Shown here: piece by piece, positions 17,863-25,539 of the stretch
Layout of the letters: the number at the start of each line of letters is the position of its first letter
Position numbering within the stretch: the stretch's first letter is position 1
Source: Methanobacteriota archaeon
GTDB lineage: Archaea; Thermoplasmatota; Poseidoniia; Poseidoniales; Poseidoniaceae
Direction: 5' to 3'
Assembly: GCA_002722695.1 (NCBI GenBank)
Contig: PBMS01000013.1
Span: 1-44,108 of the forward strand
Length of the DNA: 44,108 nucleotides
Made by a program: the position numbers and the translations under genes
Notes under the pieces: generated by a model
Seen by the model: the letters and a program-made list of their open reading frames with translations, nothing else
Database searches by the model: none
Told to the model about the DNA's origin: nothing

Positions 17863-20193
17863 ATGTCCATGTCCACGAGCAAAAAAGACACGAGGTTACG
17901 CAAGGAAGCCCTCGAATACCACGAGGCCGATCCCCGTGGGAAAATCAAGGTCGTTCCCACAAAACCTCACGCGACCGCCCACGAATTGAGTCTGGCCTAC
18001 TCTCCGGGGGTTGCGTACCCATGTTTGGAGATTGAAGAACGCCCGGAAGACGCGTACCGCTACACCTCAAAGGGCAACCTCGTCGCTGTTGTCTCAAACG
18101 GCACCGCCGTTCTCGGTTTGGGCAACATCGGGGCGTTGGCCAGCAAACCCGTCATGGAAGGCAAGGGGTTGCTGTTGAAGACCTTCGCAGGCATTGACGT
18201 GTTTGACATTGAGGTGGACACCGAGGATCCGGAGGAATTCATCAGCACCGTGGTGAACATTTCAAAGACGTTTGGAGGCATCAATCTCGAAGACATCAAA
18301 GCGCCCGAATGTTTTGAGATTGAGCGCCGCATCGCTGAGGCAACAGACATCCCGGTCATGCACGACGACCAGCACGGCACCGCCATCATTTCCGCCGCCG
18401 CTCTTCTCAACGCCGCTGAGCTTCAGGGCAAAGCCCTCGGCGAGCTGAAAATCGTGGTCATCGGAGCGGGGGCATCGGCCATTGCTTGCGCCAACCACTA
18501 CGTCGCCGTGGGGGTCTCAATGGACAACATCACCCTCGTTGACAGTCAAGGAATCATCACGAAGTCTCGGTTGGAGGCGGGTGAACTCAACGAGTACAAG
18601 GCACCCTTTGCCCAGGACCGTTCTGCTGGTGATTTGGCCGATGCCCTCAGCGGTGCCGACGTGATGCTGGGCCTTTCTCGAGGGGGGCTGGTGACCAAAG
18701 AAATGATTGCGAGCATGGCCGACAAACCAATTATTTTTGCCCTTGCAAACCCGACGCCTGAAATCCTGCCCGAGGAGGTGCTCCAGGTCCGTAAAGACGC
18801 CATCATTGCAACGGGGCGTTCAGACTACGCAAATCAAGTCAACAACGTGTTGGGCTTTCCCTACATCTTCCGCGGGGCTCTTGACGTTCGAGCGCGAGAC
18901 ATCACTCAGAACATGAAAATGGCTGCAACAACGGCGCTGGCGGCTCTCGCCAAAGAACCGGTGCCCGATTACATCTCGGCAGCGTACGACGGGGTCGTGA
19001 TGCAATACGGTCCCGAGTACATCATCCCCAAACCCTTCGATCGTCGCGTACTCATTTGGGAGGCCGCTGCTGTTGCTCAAGCCGCCATCGACGAGGGCAT
19101 TGCCGGGGTGTCGGCCGAGGAATTCAACATCGACCGTTATCGCGAGCAGCTGGAAGCCCGATTGGGAGAATCGTATTCCGTCATGCGACAGATGATCAAC
19201 CAGGTCAAGGGCAAAGGCAAGCGCATTGTTTTCCCCGAAGGCGACAAGGAACCGGTGCTTCGGGCGGCAGCCCAGTTGGTTGATCAGAACATCTGTCACC
19301 CCATTCTGCTCGGCCCGGTCGATCGCATTGACCAAATGGTGGAGGATTTGGGCTTGAACTTTGATTACGATGCCTTCGACCCTCGCTACGACGAACGACG
19401 GAAAACCGAGTACGCCAACGCCTTTTTCCGTCGACGGCAGCGAAAGGGCACCACGTGGGCTGATGCGGCGCGCTTGCTGAAAAGTCGACCGTACTTCGCT
19501 GCACAAATGGTCCATGCCGGCGACGCAGACGGTTTTGTGGGGGGCGTCAGCCGAAATTATGCGGACGTTTTGCGACCCACGCTGGAACTCATCGGGAAGG
19601 CAAACGATGCACATTGCGTCATCGGTTGCTACATGATGAACGTTAAAGGTCGAACAATCTTCCTTGCAGACGCCACCGTGAACGTGTACCCAGACAGTCG
19701 AACGCTGGCTGAAATTGCCGTACAGACCGCTAAGGTTGCGCGGCGCTTTGGTGTGGCTCCTCGGGTGGCGATGCTCTCGTTTTCGAACTTTGGCTCAACA
19801 AGGACTCATCGGTCCGATCGTATCGAAGAAGCGGTGGTGATGGCTCGTACGCTCGATCCGACCTTGATGATCGACGGTCCGATGCAAAGCGACACTGCGC
19901 TGAACCCCTCGGTGCAGGAAGAATATCCGTTCATGAAACTCGTTGGCCCGGCCAACGTGCTCATCCTCCCCAATTTGGCCTCAGCCAACATCGCATACAA
20001 ACTTCTTGAGGAGCTTGGCGATGCGGAAATGACCGGTCCGATTCTCGAGGGCATGGCTCACCCAGTTCAACTCGTGGCGCGCCAAGACGGTGTTCGACAC
20101 ATCGTCAACATGGCCACGATTTGCACCGCTGACGCCATACGCAAGGACACCTATTGGGCCACGCTCATCGACGAAGATTCAACGTCGTCGTAG
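17863..20193 (+). CDS. maeB: NADP-type malic enzyme with C-terminal phosphotransacetylase-like domain (MaeB type)
   Basis: A 776-aa fusion with the length and order of bacterial MaeB (E. coli 759 aa). Residues to about 430 are malic enzyme, decarboxylating malate to pyruvate with reduction of NADP. They include the start-proximal PTKPHATAHELSLAYSPGV block, the VMHDDQHGTA metal/substrate motif and a Rossmann segment IVVIGAGASA. From about 445 (KGKGKRIVFPEGDK) runs a phosphate acetyl/butyryltransferase-like domain, which in MaeB proteins is usually regulatory and inactive. The start is ATG 17863, six bases before a second ATG at 17869; an ATG at 17806 would add an unrelated basic stretch. A TATA-like GCGTAAACA lies near 17791. 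The 3' end overlaps a convergent gene by 43 bp. A bacterial origin by transfer is likely. Confidence 0.9.
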   Translation: MSMSTSKKDTRLRKEALEYHEADPRGKIKVVPTKPHATAHELSLAYSPGVAYPCLEIEERPEDAYRYTSKGNLVAVVSNGTAVLGLGNIGALASKPVMEGKGLLLKTFAGIDVFDIEVDTEDPEEFISTVVNISKTFGGINLEDIKAPECFEIERRIAEATDIPVMHDDQHGTAIISAAALLNAAELQGKALGELKIVVIGAGASAIACANHYVAVGVSMDNITLVDSQGIITKSRLEAGELNEYKAPFAQDRSAGDLADALSGADVMLGLSRGGLVTKEMIASMADKPIIFALANPTPEILPEEVLQVRKDAIIATGRSDYANQVNNVLGFPYIFRGALDVRARDITQNMKMAATTALAALAKEPVPDYISAAYDGVVMQYGPEYIIPKPFDRRVLIWEAAAVAQAAIDEGIAGVSAEEFNIDRYREQLEARLGESYSVMRQMINQVKGKGKRIVFPEGDKEPVLRAAAQLVDQNICHPILLGPVDRIDQMVEDLGLNFDYDAFDPRYDERRKTEYANAFFRRRQRKGTTWADAARLLKSRPYFAAQMVHAGDADGFVGGVSRNYADVLRPTLELIGKANDAHCVIGCYMMNVKGRTIFLADATVNVYPDSRTLAEIAVQTAKVARRFGVAPRVAMLSFSNFGSTRTHRSDRIEEAVVMARTLDPTLMIDGPMQSDTALNPSVQEEYPFMKLVGPANVLILPNLASANIAYKLLEELGDAEMTGPILEGMAHPVQLVARQDGVRHIVNMATICTADAIRKDTYWATLIDEDSTSS

Positions 20194-21017
20194 GACAGGA
20201 CGGGGCGCCTTGGCCGCCACAACGCTCCGGTGAAAAAGCCGGCCACCAATCCACCGAACAGGAGATTGAACCATCCCTCCGTGGCGTAGTCACCCATGCC
20301 TCTGAGCACCGGGATGAGAAACGAAGGCACGACGCCCAACACGGTCGTCCAGAGAAATTCCGAACGCACGTTCTTCCACACGTCGGTTCGATGTGGAACG
20401 CGTTTTCCGACACCCTCTCGAACGGGGGTGAGCGCAAGCCGAGCCACGACGTTGGGAAGCGGTCGTTCGTAGGGCACGCTTCCAACGGCGGTCACATCCT
20501 CGTTGCGTGGGTGAACGGCAATGGCTGCAATTTGCGATGCAGCAGGGCCGAGAAGGTCGTTGGGGCGGGGGCGCCCGTCCATCATGGCCCCTCGATTGTT
20601 GGAGGCGGGGGCATCGGCCAGTCGTTCTGTGAACCCATTTGGCAGCTGCAACGTTGACTGCGCCCTGGCAGCAACCCACTCCGATTGCGTGAGCGCTCGT
20701 ACCTCCCATGAGCCTGGCAAAGCGTCGACGACTGCAGAAAAGTCTTCCTGCGCCATCAAATGTTGGGACAATTCCCTGACGTCGTGCGATGTTAACGAAT
20801 CCATGGGACGGTCGTTTTCCTCCGTCGTGCCGCCCATCGCCTCCACGACTTGACGGTGCGTTAGGGGGTGTTCCATCGTGTAGAACGCTGGTGTTCTTGC
20901 TTCGTAGCACGGGCGTTGTCCTGCATACACCCAACCGCCTTTGGTGGTTCCAAGGACCGTCGTTGCTTCGTCCACAGCGTTGAACGTCATGCCGCTCAGG
21001 GTGATTGTCACGTTCAT
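20151..21017 (-). CDS. FGE/SUMF1-like domain protein with two C-terminal membrane helices, catalytic cysteines absent
   Basis: A 288-aa protein. The first ~190 residues resemble a worn formylglycine-generating-enzyme-type domain: FYTMEHPLTHRQVVEAMG corresponds to the usual substrate-side F-M-x-P-V-T motif, RALTQSEWVAARA to RLPTEAEWEYAAR, and VARLALTPVRE to the closing GFRLVR strand. It has only one cysteine (C37, early), so the cysteine pair that binds copper in true FGE is missing and oxidase activity is unlikely. Two hydrophobic helices follow (about 216-236 and 250-266). The start ATG 21017 is 3 bp after the stop of the PTGES2-like gene. The end overlaps the malic enzyme end by 43 bp. Fold assignment is by eye only. 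Confidence 0.5.
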   Translation of the reverse strand: MNVTITLSGMTFNAVDEATTVLGTTKGGWVYAGQRPCYEARTPAFYTMEHPLTHRQVVEAMGGTTEENDRPMDSLTSHDVRELSQHLMAQEDFSAVVDALPGSWEVRALTQSEWVAARAQSTLQLPNGFTERLADAPASNNRGAMMDGRPRPNDLLGPAASQIAAIAVHPRNEDVTAVGSVPYERPLPNVVARLALTPVREGVGKRVPHRTDVWKNVRSEFLWTTVLGVVPSFLIPVLRGMGDYATEGWFNLLFGGLVAGFFTGALWRPRRPVLSYDDVESSSMSVAQ

Positions 21018-21020
21018 CCC

Positions 21021-21713
21021 TCAACTCAGCGTGGCTTCCATGCGTCGGTACCATGCCATGCCGTTGACGTGGTCGGTCAGCTGGCTGAATTGTGGGTAGG
21101 GCGAAATTGAACGCATGTAGCCAAAGGCGGCAAAATCAACCAAATCGGGTGTTTCGCCGCCAAAGAACGGTTTAGCATCGTGAGCCGCCGTAAATTCCGT
21201 CAGCAGGTCGTGCCACAGTTTCTTGGGTTTTCGGCCGTCGCTTTTGACGCGCTTCCGTGCGATGATGCCCCACATGATGGGGAAACCTGCCCACGCATAG
21301 AGTCGCTTTGAAATGAAACCGAAGTTTTCGATTTTTGATATCCGCGTGGTCGTTTTCAGAGCGGAGCTTAGGCTTCCGTACAGGATGGGGACCGTGGCCC
21401 GAGAGAGATGCGTATCGACCCACTCCATCCATTCGTGTTGGCGAGCAGCATCGCCTTGATTGGCCATTTTTCCTTCGTTGTACGTCTCGTCAATGACGCG
21501 TAGGATGGGCGTGGAATCCACGTGGTGCACACCCTCGATGTCGGTGAAGACAGGAACCTTTCCCCAGTCGCCGGCAAACGCCACGTCTTTTTTGATCTTC
21601 ATTCCGTTAACAGCAACGTACTCCACGTCCACGTCAAGGTGTTCCAGGAGGCCTCGCACCTTCCAGCAAAACGGACAGGAGTGGAGGAGGTGCAACGAAG
21701 GGGTCTGACCCAT
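21021..21713 (-). CDS. Glutaredoxin/GST-fold protein similar to prostaglandin E synthase 2
   Basis: A 230-aa protein with an N-terminal thioredoxin fold carrying C13-P-F-C16, the cis-proline context KVPVFTD and DSTPILRVI. A GST-like helical domain follows, ending FFGGETPDLVDFAAFGYMRS...MAWYRRMEATL. The middle ISKRLYAWAGFP stretch and the overall layout match the mPGES-2/PTGES2-like branch of the glutaredoxin-GST group. The CxxC suggests a thiol-disulfide or glutathione-type reductase; the substrate is unknown, and archaea of this kind generally lack glutathione. It sits in a tight minus-strand cluster, 26 bp after a small hypothetical gene and 3 bp before the FGE-like gene. Confidence 0.75.
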   Translation of the reverse strand: MGQTPSLHLLHSCPFCWKVRGLLEHLDVDVEYVAVNGMKIKKDVAFAGDWGKVPVFTDIEGVHHVDSTPILRVIDETYNEGKMANQGDAARQHEWMEWVDTHLSRATVPILYGSLSSALKTTTRISKIENFGFISKRLYAWAGFPIMWGIIARKRVKSDGRKPKKLWHDLLTEFTAAHDAKPFFGGETPDLVDFAAFGYMRSISPYPQFSQLTDHVNGMAWYRRMEATLS

Positions 21714-21739
21714 GTCTTAGCCTGCAGACCAATCCTTCT

Positions 21740-22105
21740 TCAAGCCTCGTTCTCGTCGTCTTGGCCGGGTTTCCAACCGGCCTTCCAGAATTTCAAATCA
21801 TCGAGCCAGCCAATCCATTCTTGGTCGGTGCAGTTCAACAATCGAAAGGCCCGGCCCTCCAACCCTTCCCTCAGAGAGGGGGTCATGTCGCCTCTGTCCA
21901 TCGCTTCCTTCCACTCAACCTGCATGTGGCGTATTTGTCGACGAGCCTCCTCGGGTGCATCAAAGTTCATCTCGCAAGCGTCCCTGAGTTCAGACAACCA
22001 GGTGCGAGTGTCCTTGAGGATGGGGTCGTTAGGATTTGAGGCCACCTTTGGCTTCTTTCCAAAAGGCCACCACCCCATGACATCCCGACGTTGTGGTTGG
22101 TTCAT
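21740..22105 (-). CDS. Hypothetical protein, Trp-rich, first gene of a three-gene cluster
   Basis: A 121-aa protein with a basic MGWWPFGKKPK stretch, a helical middle rich in Glu and Arg, and a C-terminus with several tryptophans (EWIGWLDDLKFWKAGW) and an acidic end. No family is recognised. ATG 22105 is 26 bp from a TATA-like element and would be leaderless; ATG 22078 is the alternative start. It is divergent from rlmH and shares its promoter region. Confidence 0.6.
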   Translation of the reverse strand: MNQPQRRDVMGWWPFGKKPKVASNPNDPILKDTRTWLSELRDACEMNFDAPEEARRQIRHMQVEWKEAMDRGDMTPSLREGLEGRAFRLLNCTDQEWIGWLDDLKFWKAGWKPGQDDENEA

Positions 22106-22125
22106 GGACTTGTCCGTTGGCCAAC

Positions 22126-22135
22126 GAATTGAAAG
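22126..22135. promoter_or_regulatory. Single TATA-like element between two divergent starts
   Basis: GAATTGAAAG (reverse CTTTCAATTC) is centred 26 bp from ATG 22105 on the minus strand and 27 bp from ATG 22158 on the plus strand. It is the only A/T-rich element in the 52-bp gap. Confidence 0.5.
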
Positions 22136-22157
22136 GGCGTCTCGGTACAAGACGACC

Positions 22158-22592
22158 ATGGGCCGACTGACCGTTCACACCCACGGGGCTCCGAAGGACA
22201 GTGCCATGGCTCAGCTCATTGAGCGGTACGGGGAACGAATCAGGTCACGCGGGGTATCGCTGGAACACCATTCCGCAAAATTGGACGGTGTTGGGTATGT
22301 TGACCGACTTCTCGGGCGCTCGGGGCGATTGATTCTGATGGACGAGGGTGGCTCCCAAGAGGACTCCGTGGCGTTTGCTCGTCGCTTTGAAGAGTGGCAG
22401 TTGGGGTCGGACGACGTTCACCTTGCGGTTGGTCCAGCAGAAGGTTGGCCACCTCACGATGGTCTGCGCGCGATTGAACGCCTTTCGTTGTCGGCGATGA
22501 CCTATCCACACGAATTGGCTGCTGCGATGGTGGTTGAACAACTCTATCGGGCTACGGAGATCCAACGCGGTTCGGGATATCACAAAGCATGA
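22158..22592 (+). CDS. rlmH: RlmH-type 23S rRNA pseudouridine-N3 methyltransferase (SPOUT)
   Basis: A 144-aa SPOUT methyltransferase. E. coli RlmH methylates pseudouridine 1915 in 23S rRNA helix 69 using SAM. The C-terminal half matches closely: LILMDEGG, the knot segment DVHLAVGPAEGW, then LSLSAMTYPHELAAAMVVEQLYRA and the closing GYHK. It is slightly shorter than the usual ~155 aa. The frame is open far upstream but antisense to two genes; ATG 22158, 27 bp after a TATA-like box, gives the family-sized protein. The next gene starts 27 bp downstream. Confidence 0.85.
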   Translation: MGRLTVHTHGAPKDSAMAQLIERYGERIRSRGVSLEHHSAKLDGVGYVDRLLGRSGRLILMDEGGSQEDSVAFARRFEEWQLGSDDVHLAVGPAEGWPPHDGLRAIERLSLSAMTYPHELAAAMVVEQLYRATEIQRGSGYHKA

Positions 22593-22619
22593 TATCGGTG
22601 CGATGCAGAGGGAAAAGCA

Positions 22620-23369
22620 ATGGCCACGATGTTCCTCGATGAGTCCTCGGGAAAAGTGCTCGCGGTGGCGGTGCTTGCTGTTGTCTCCGTGGCCCTCATT
22701 GCAGGGAGCCGCCATCAGCCGTTTCCGGAAATCTCCGGTCGATTTGGATGGGTCCTCGCCAGCATCGCTGGGCTGCTCGCACTGAGTGAGACCGCCCCCC
22801 GACCGATGTCCCTGACCACCTTGCTCGTCGCCGTTCTCGTAACGGGCAGTTATGGCGTTCTCGTTGGCGTTTACCACATGGTGCGAACACGGCGGGACGT
22901 GTTCATCGCACCGATGTCAGGGTTCGTGTTTTGCATCGGTGCGGGGGGCCTTATGGTGGTGACTTGGCCGGAGCTCAACACGCTTGAGCAGTGGGCAGGC
23001 TTCCTTTTGTTGGTGTTGTTGGGTGGAGGCCAGACGTGGATGGTCTTTCGAGGCCTTCTGATCGGTCGGCTACCTCTGGCCTGGAGTCAGGCTGGCATGG
23101 TGGCGCTTCAACGCGGTCAACTTCAGGGCCCCCACGGCGCTCTCTCGTGCTTTGAAAACGGGTGGGATGCGGATGAAGAGCATCTCAATCCAATGGCTTA
23201 CGTCGCTCTGCATCGAATTCATGTGTTTTTGGAACAACCGGACGAAGCACGTCGCTGGCTTGAGTCCTTTGAGGACGCAGGAGGTGAGGCAGCCGTGGCG
23301 CCCGAGTGGATTGAAGCCGTCGAAGAAGCGCTCATCGCCCTGGGAGCAGACCCGACGTTTTCAGCCTGA
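22620..23369 (+). CDS. Membrane protein with TPR-like C-terminal part
   Basis: A 249-aa protein with about five hydrophobic helices in residues 10-150, then a soluble helical part with TPR-like spacing (MVALQRGQLQG, ALSCFENGW, AYVALHRIHVFLEQPDEARRWL). No named family is recognised. ATG 22620 has GAGGG upstream. It is probably co-transcribed with rlmH, 27 bp before it, though a functional link is not evident. Confidence 0.7.
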   Translation: MATMFLDESSGKVLAVAVLAVVSVALIAGSRHQPFPEISGRFGWVLASIAGLLALSETAPRPMSLTTLLVAVLVTGSYGVLVGVYHMVRTRRDVFIAPMSGFVFCIGAGGLMVVTWPELNTLEQWAGFLLLVLLGGGQTWMVFRGLLIGRLPLAWSQAGMVALQRGQLQGPHGALSCFENGWDADEEHLNPMAYVALHRIHVFLEQPDEARRWLESFEDAGGEAAVAPEWIEAVEEALIALGADPTFSA

Positions 23370-23435
23370 AATCAGCGTCGGAAAACGGCCGTGGGTCCCT
23401 TTTTCTGGAAAAAGCGTGTTCAAAACAAACGAGGA

Positions 23436-23444
23436 TTCATATCC
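23436..23444 (+). promoter_or_regulatory. TATA-like box upstream of the small membrane-protein gene
   Basis: TTCATATCC is centred 25 bp before ATG 23465, with no ribosome-binding site in between, suggesting a leaderless transcript. Confidence 0.4.
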
Positions 23445-23464
23445 TTCAAGGTCGATTTAGTGTC

Positions 23465-23743
23465 ATGAAGCATCTAAAGAGAGCTCCAGCCGACTGGCCA
23501 ATGGGCAACATTCTCTGGTTTGCGGTGTTGATTTGGTTTTCATCGAGTCTCCTCTCTCAGTCCGCCTACATGGCCATTCACGGCCTGCCTTACGACGCCG
23601 TCGCCATGCTTGAGACGCTCGGTCCAGCGTACTACGTCATCGTTGGGCTGGAGTTGGCGATGTGGGGCGGCCTGCTGTTCATGGGTTGGACCAAACTTTC
23701 TCGTGCTCGCCGAGGTGACAATCTCGCCGCCTCCACGGCCTGA
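23465..23743 (+). CDS. Small two-helix membrane protein
   Basis: A 92-aa protein with a basic N-terminus and two hydrophobic helices (about 15-36 and 55-76), ending in a basic and polar tail (KLSRARRGDN). No family is recognised. It is flanked by about 95 bp on each side, so it is probably its own unit. Confidence 0.65.
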   Translation: MKHLKRAPADWPMGNILWFAVLIWFSSSLLSQSAYMAIHGLPYDAVAMLETLGPAYYVIVGLELAMWGGLLFMGWTKLSRARRGDNLAASTA

Positions 23744-23839
23744 GTTCGCCCGGTCGGATGTCTGTTTTTCATCAAAAAACACCGATTCCTCATGGACATC
23801 CTCCGGTGACTACAAGAAGCGTCAAGTTAAGCAGGACTC

Positions 23840-24325
23840 GTGTCTAAACCCGCCGACGAACCTCTGTATTCGGGGCTACCAATGGAATTGAACGAGCTCT
23901 CTGCCGAGGAAACCCTGCCGTATCCGCTTCCCGACGGGGCTGTGGTCGTCACCATTGAACAAGCCCGTGCCACGCTTCCGGAGGCAAGTAACGTCCTGAT
24001 GGTGCTTCAGGCCATGAGCGATGAAGCTCACGACTTGACCAACGAGCTTGAGCTGTTGTTGGACCAGTTTGCCATGACGCACCCTCACGTTCTGGAGGTC
24101 GCAGAACATCTGGGTGGCCTGGTGTCTCAGTGGCAAAACAACGTCGCTCGTCTGGAACGCATCGGGGCACGCATTGTTTCGATGGATCCCGGTCGTCTCG
24201 AATGGTACGGCGTGGTGGACCGCCGCATGGCTCTGTTTTCATGGGCGGTGGGCGAGATGGACATCGAGTGGTATTATCGCATGGAGGAAGGATTTCCTTC
24301 CCGCAAACCCCTCATAGAAGCATGA
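23840..24325 (+). CDS. DUF2203 family protein
   Basis: A 161-aa protein of the DUF2203 family: VVTIEQARATLPEASNVLMVL near the N-terminus, a helical hairpin, then VVDRRMALFSWAVGEMDIEWYYRMEEGFPSRKPL, which matches the family ending (inspect-valued W-x-x-G-E and a G-F-x-x-R-x-P-L close). Function is unknown in the family. GTG 23840 follows AGGA; ATG 23882 is a possible shorter start. It lies 23 bp before the cobalamin adenosyltransferase gene and is probably co-transcribed with it. Confidence 0.75.
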   Translation: MSKPADEPLYSGLPMELNELSAEETLPYPLPDGAVVVTIEQARATLPEASNVLMVLQAMSDEAHDLTNELELLLDQFAMTHPHVLEVAEHLGGLVSQWQNNVARLERIGARIVSMDPGRLEWYGVVDRRMALFSWAVGEMDIEWYYRMEEGFPSRKPLIEA

Positions 24326-24348
24326 CTTCGCAGGTGTGAGGGGCGTCC

Positions 24349-25044
24349 ATGGTCAAGATCAATCGCGTGTACACAGGCGGAGGGGACGGTGGGGAATCTT
24401 CCCTGGTTGACGGTTCCCGACGAGCAAAATCCGATGTGCGATTCAACGTCGTGGGCACGTGCGACGAAGTGAACAGTTGGCTGGGCATGGTGCTTGCTGA
24501 AGTCCACCGTCTCCCCGACCACGAGGACGGCGGAGAACGCACCAATGTTCAGCGAGTTCAAACCGTGCTTACCGAAGCGCTGTCTCGCGTCCAAAACGAA
24601 CTTTTTGATTTGGGTGCTGAACTCGCATGCCCGCCGGCCACGCTTCCCGAGTACATGGTGCTCATTTCTGAAGGACAAACCGATGTCCTCATGGATGAAA
24701 TGGATGCATGGTTGGAGACAATTCCCGAACTCACGAGTTTCATCCTACCTGCGGGGTCGCCTTCGATCACGTGCATGCACGTGGCGCGAACGGTGGTGCG
24801 GCGCTTGGAGCGAACCATGGTCCACCTCATGAAAAGCGAAGGTGACGACGCCGTCCGACCTCTTGCGTTGGTCTACGTCAACCGGCTTTCCGACTGGTTG
24901 TTCGTGATGGGGCGTTGGGTCAGCATGATGCTGAACGAGGAAGAAACCCTCTGGGTGCCGCTTGGCATGCGTCTTGCAGAGAAGGGCGTGGCGCATCGAG
25001 TGAACCAGATGAAAGCCAACGACGAGGACTTCGAAGCTCTCTGA
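24349..25044 (+). CDS. PduO-type ATP:cob(I)alamin adenosyltransferase
   Basis: A 231-aa enzyme that transfers the adenosyl group of ATP to cob(I)alamin, giving coenzyme B12. Signature parts are YTGGGDGGESSLVDGSR at the N-terminus, the GTCDEVNSWLG motif, and CMHVARTVVRRLER with YVNRLSDWLFVMGR toward the C-terminus, matching PduO/MMAB proteins. ATG 24349 follows GAGGGG. It supports the use of adenosylcobalamin enzymes (for example methylmalonyl-CoA mutase or ribonucleotide reductase), none of which is in the window. Its stop TGA directly abuts the convergent stop of the Nudix gene. Confidence 0.9.
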   Translation: MVKINRVYTGGGDGGESSLVDGSRRAKSDVRFNVVGTCDEVNSWLGMVLAEVHRLPDHEDGGERTNVQRVQTVLTEALSRVQNELFDLGAELACPPATLPEYMVLISEGQTDVLMDEMDAWLETIPELTSFILPAGSPSITCMHVARTVVRRLERTMVHLMKSEGDDAVRPLALVYVNRLSDWLFVMGRWVSMMLNEEETLWVPLGMRLAEKGVAHRVNQMKANDEDFEAL

Positions 25045-25455
25045 TCACTGCGTGCCGTGAAGGTTCACGTACCGCTGAGCCAATCGAACAATGTCCCTGG
25101 TTTCATCGTGAGTGATGGTCTCCAGCGCCTGTTCCCAATCCAGCCAAAGGTAGCCTCGATGCTCATGGGACAGCTCCACGTTCATCTGTTCGGTCTCTGC
25201 CACGTACCAGTAGACCTCCTTGTTCTGTCGTTTCCCTTTGTGTCGGAAGGAATATTCGGATCGCTCGACAAAGCCTTCGAGGACTGCGACCTGGGTGATG
25301 CCTGTTTCTTCAGCGAGCTCGCGGAGCATGGTGGACCGACGGTCACCGTCGTTGGTCTCAACGTGACCCTTGGGTAAATCCCAATGGCCCTGCGGGTACT
25401 GAAGCAGGAGAACGGTCCCGTAATTGACCAGCACAACACCGCATGAGGTCTCCAT
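25045..25455 (-). CDS. Nudix hydrolase, Ap4A-hydrolase-like
   Basis: A 136-aa Nudix protein that would hydrolyse a nucleoside diphosphate linked to another group. The start METSCGVVLVN, then WDLPKGHVE and RELAEETGI, resemble diadenosine tetraphosphate hydrolases. The Nudix box is one residue longer than the usual GX5EX7REUXEEXGU between the glycine and the RE pair, and the first glutamate position reads as an Asp/Gly loop. The REUxEE metal core is intact. ATG 25455 has GAGGGG upstream. It is divergent from the DHH phosphoesterase gene. Confidence 0.85.
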   Translation of the reverse strand: METSCGVVLVNYGTVLLLQYPQGHWDLPKGHVETNDGDRRSTMLRELAEETGITQVAVLEGFVERSEYSFRHKGKRQNKEVYWYVAETEQMNVELSHEHRGYLWLDWEQALETITHDETRDIVRLAQRYVNLHGTQ

Positions 25456-25539
25456 GTTGTCCCCTCAACACTTCTCATTCATGGTCATAACGGGTGTTCA
25501 TCACCCAACCTTGATGGACATGGGGGGTGCCGGGCAACC

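Noticed and set aside
18820-19614. Minus-strand open frame of 264 codons opposite the malic enzyme fusion
   Set aside because: Antisense to a strongly conserved protein; no start signal or family similarity.
21522-22157. Upstream extension of the rlmH frame by 212 codons
   Set aside because: It is antisense to two genes, unlike RlmH in length, and ATG 22158 has a TATA-like box at 27 bp.
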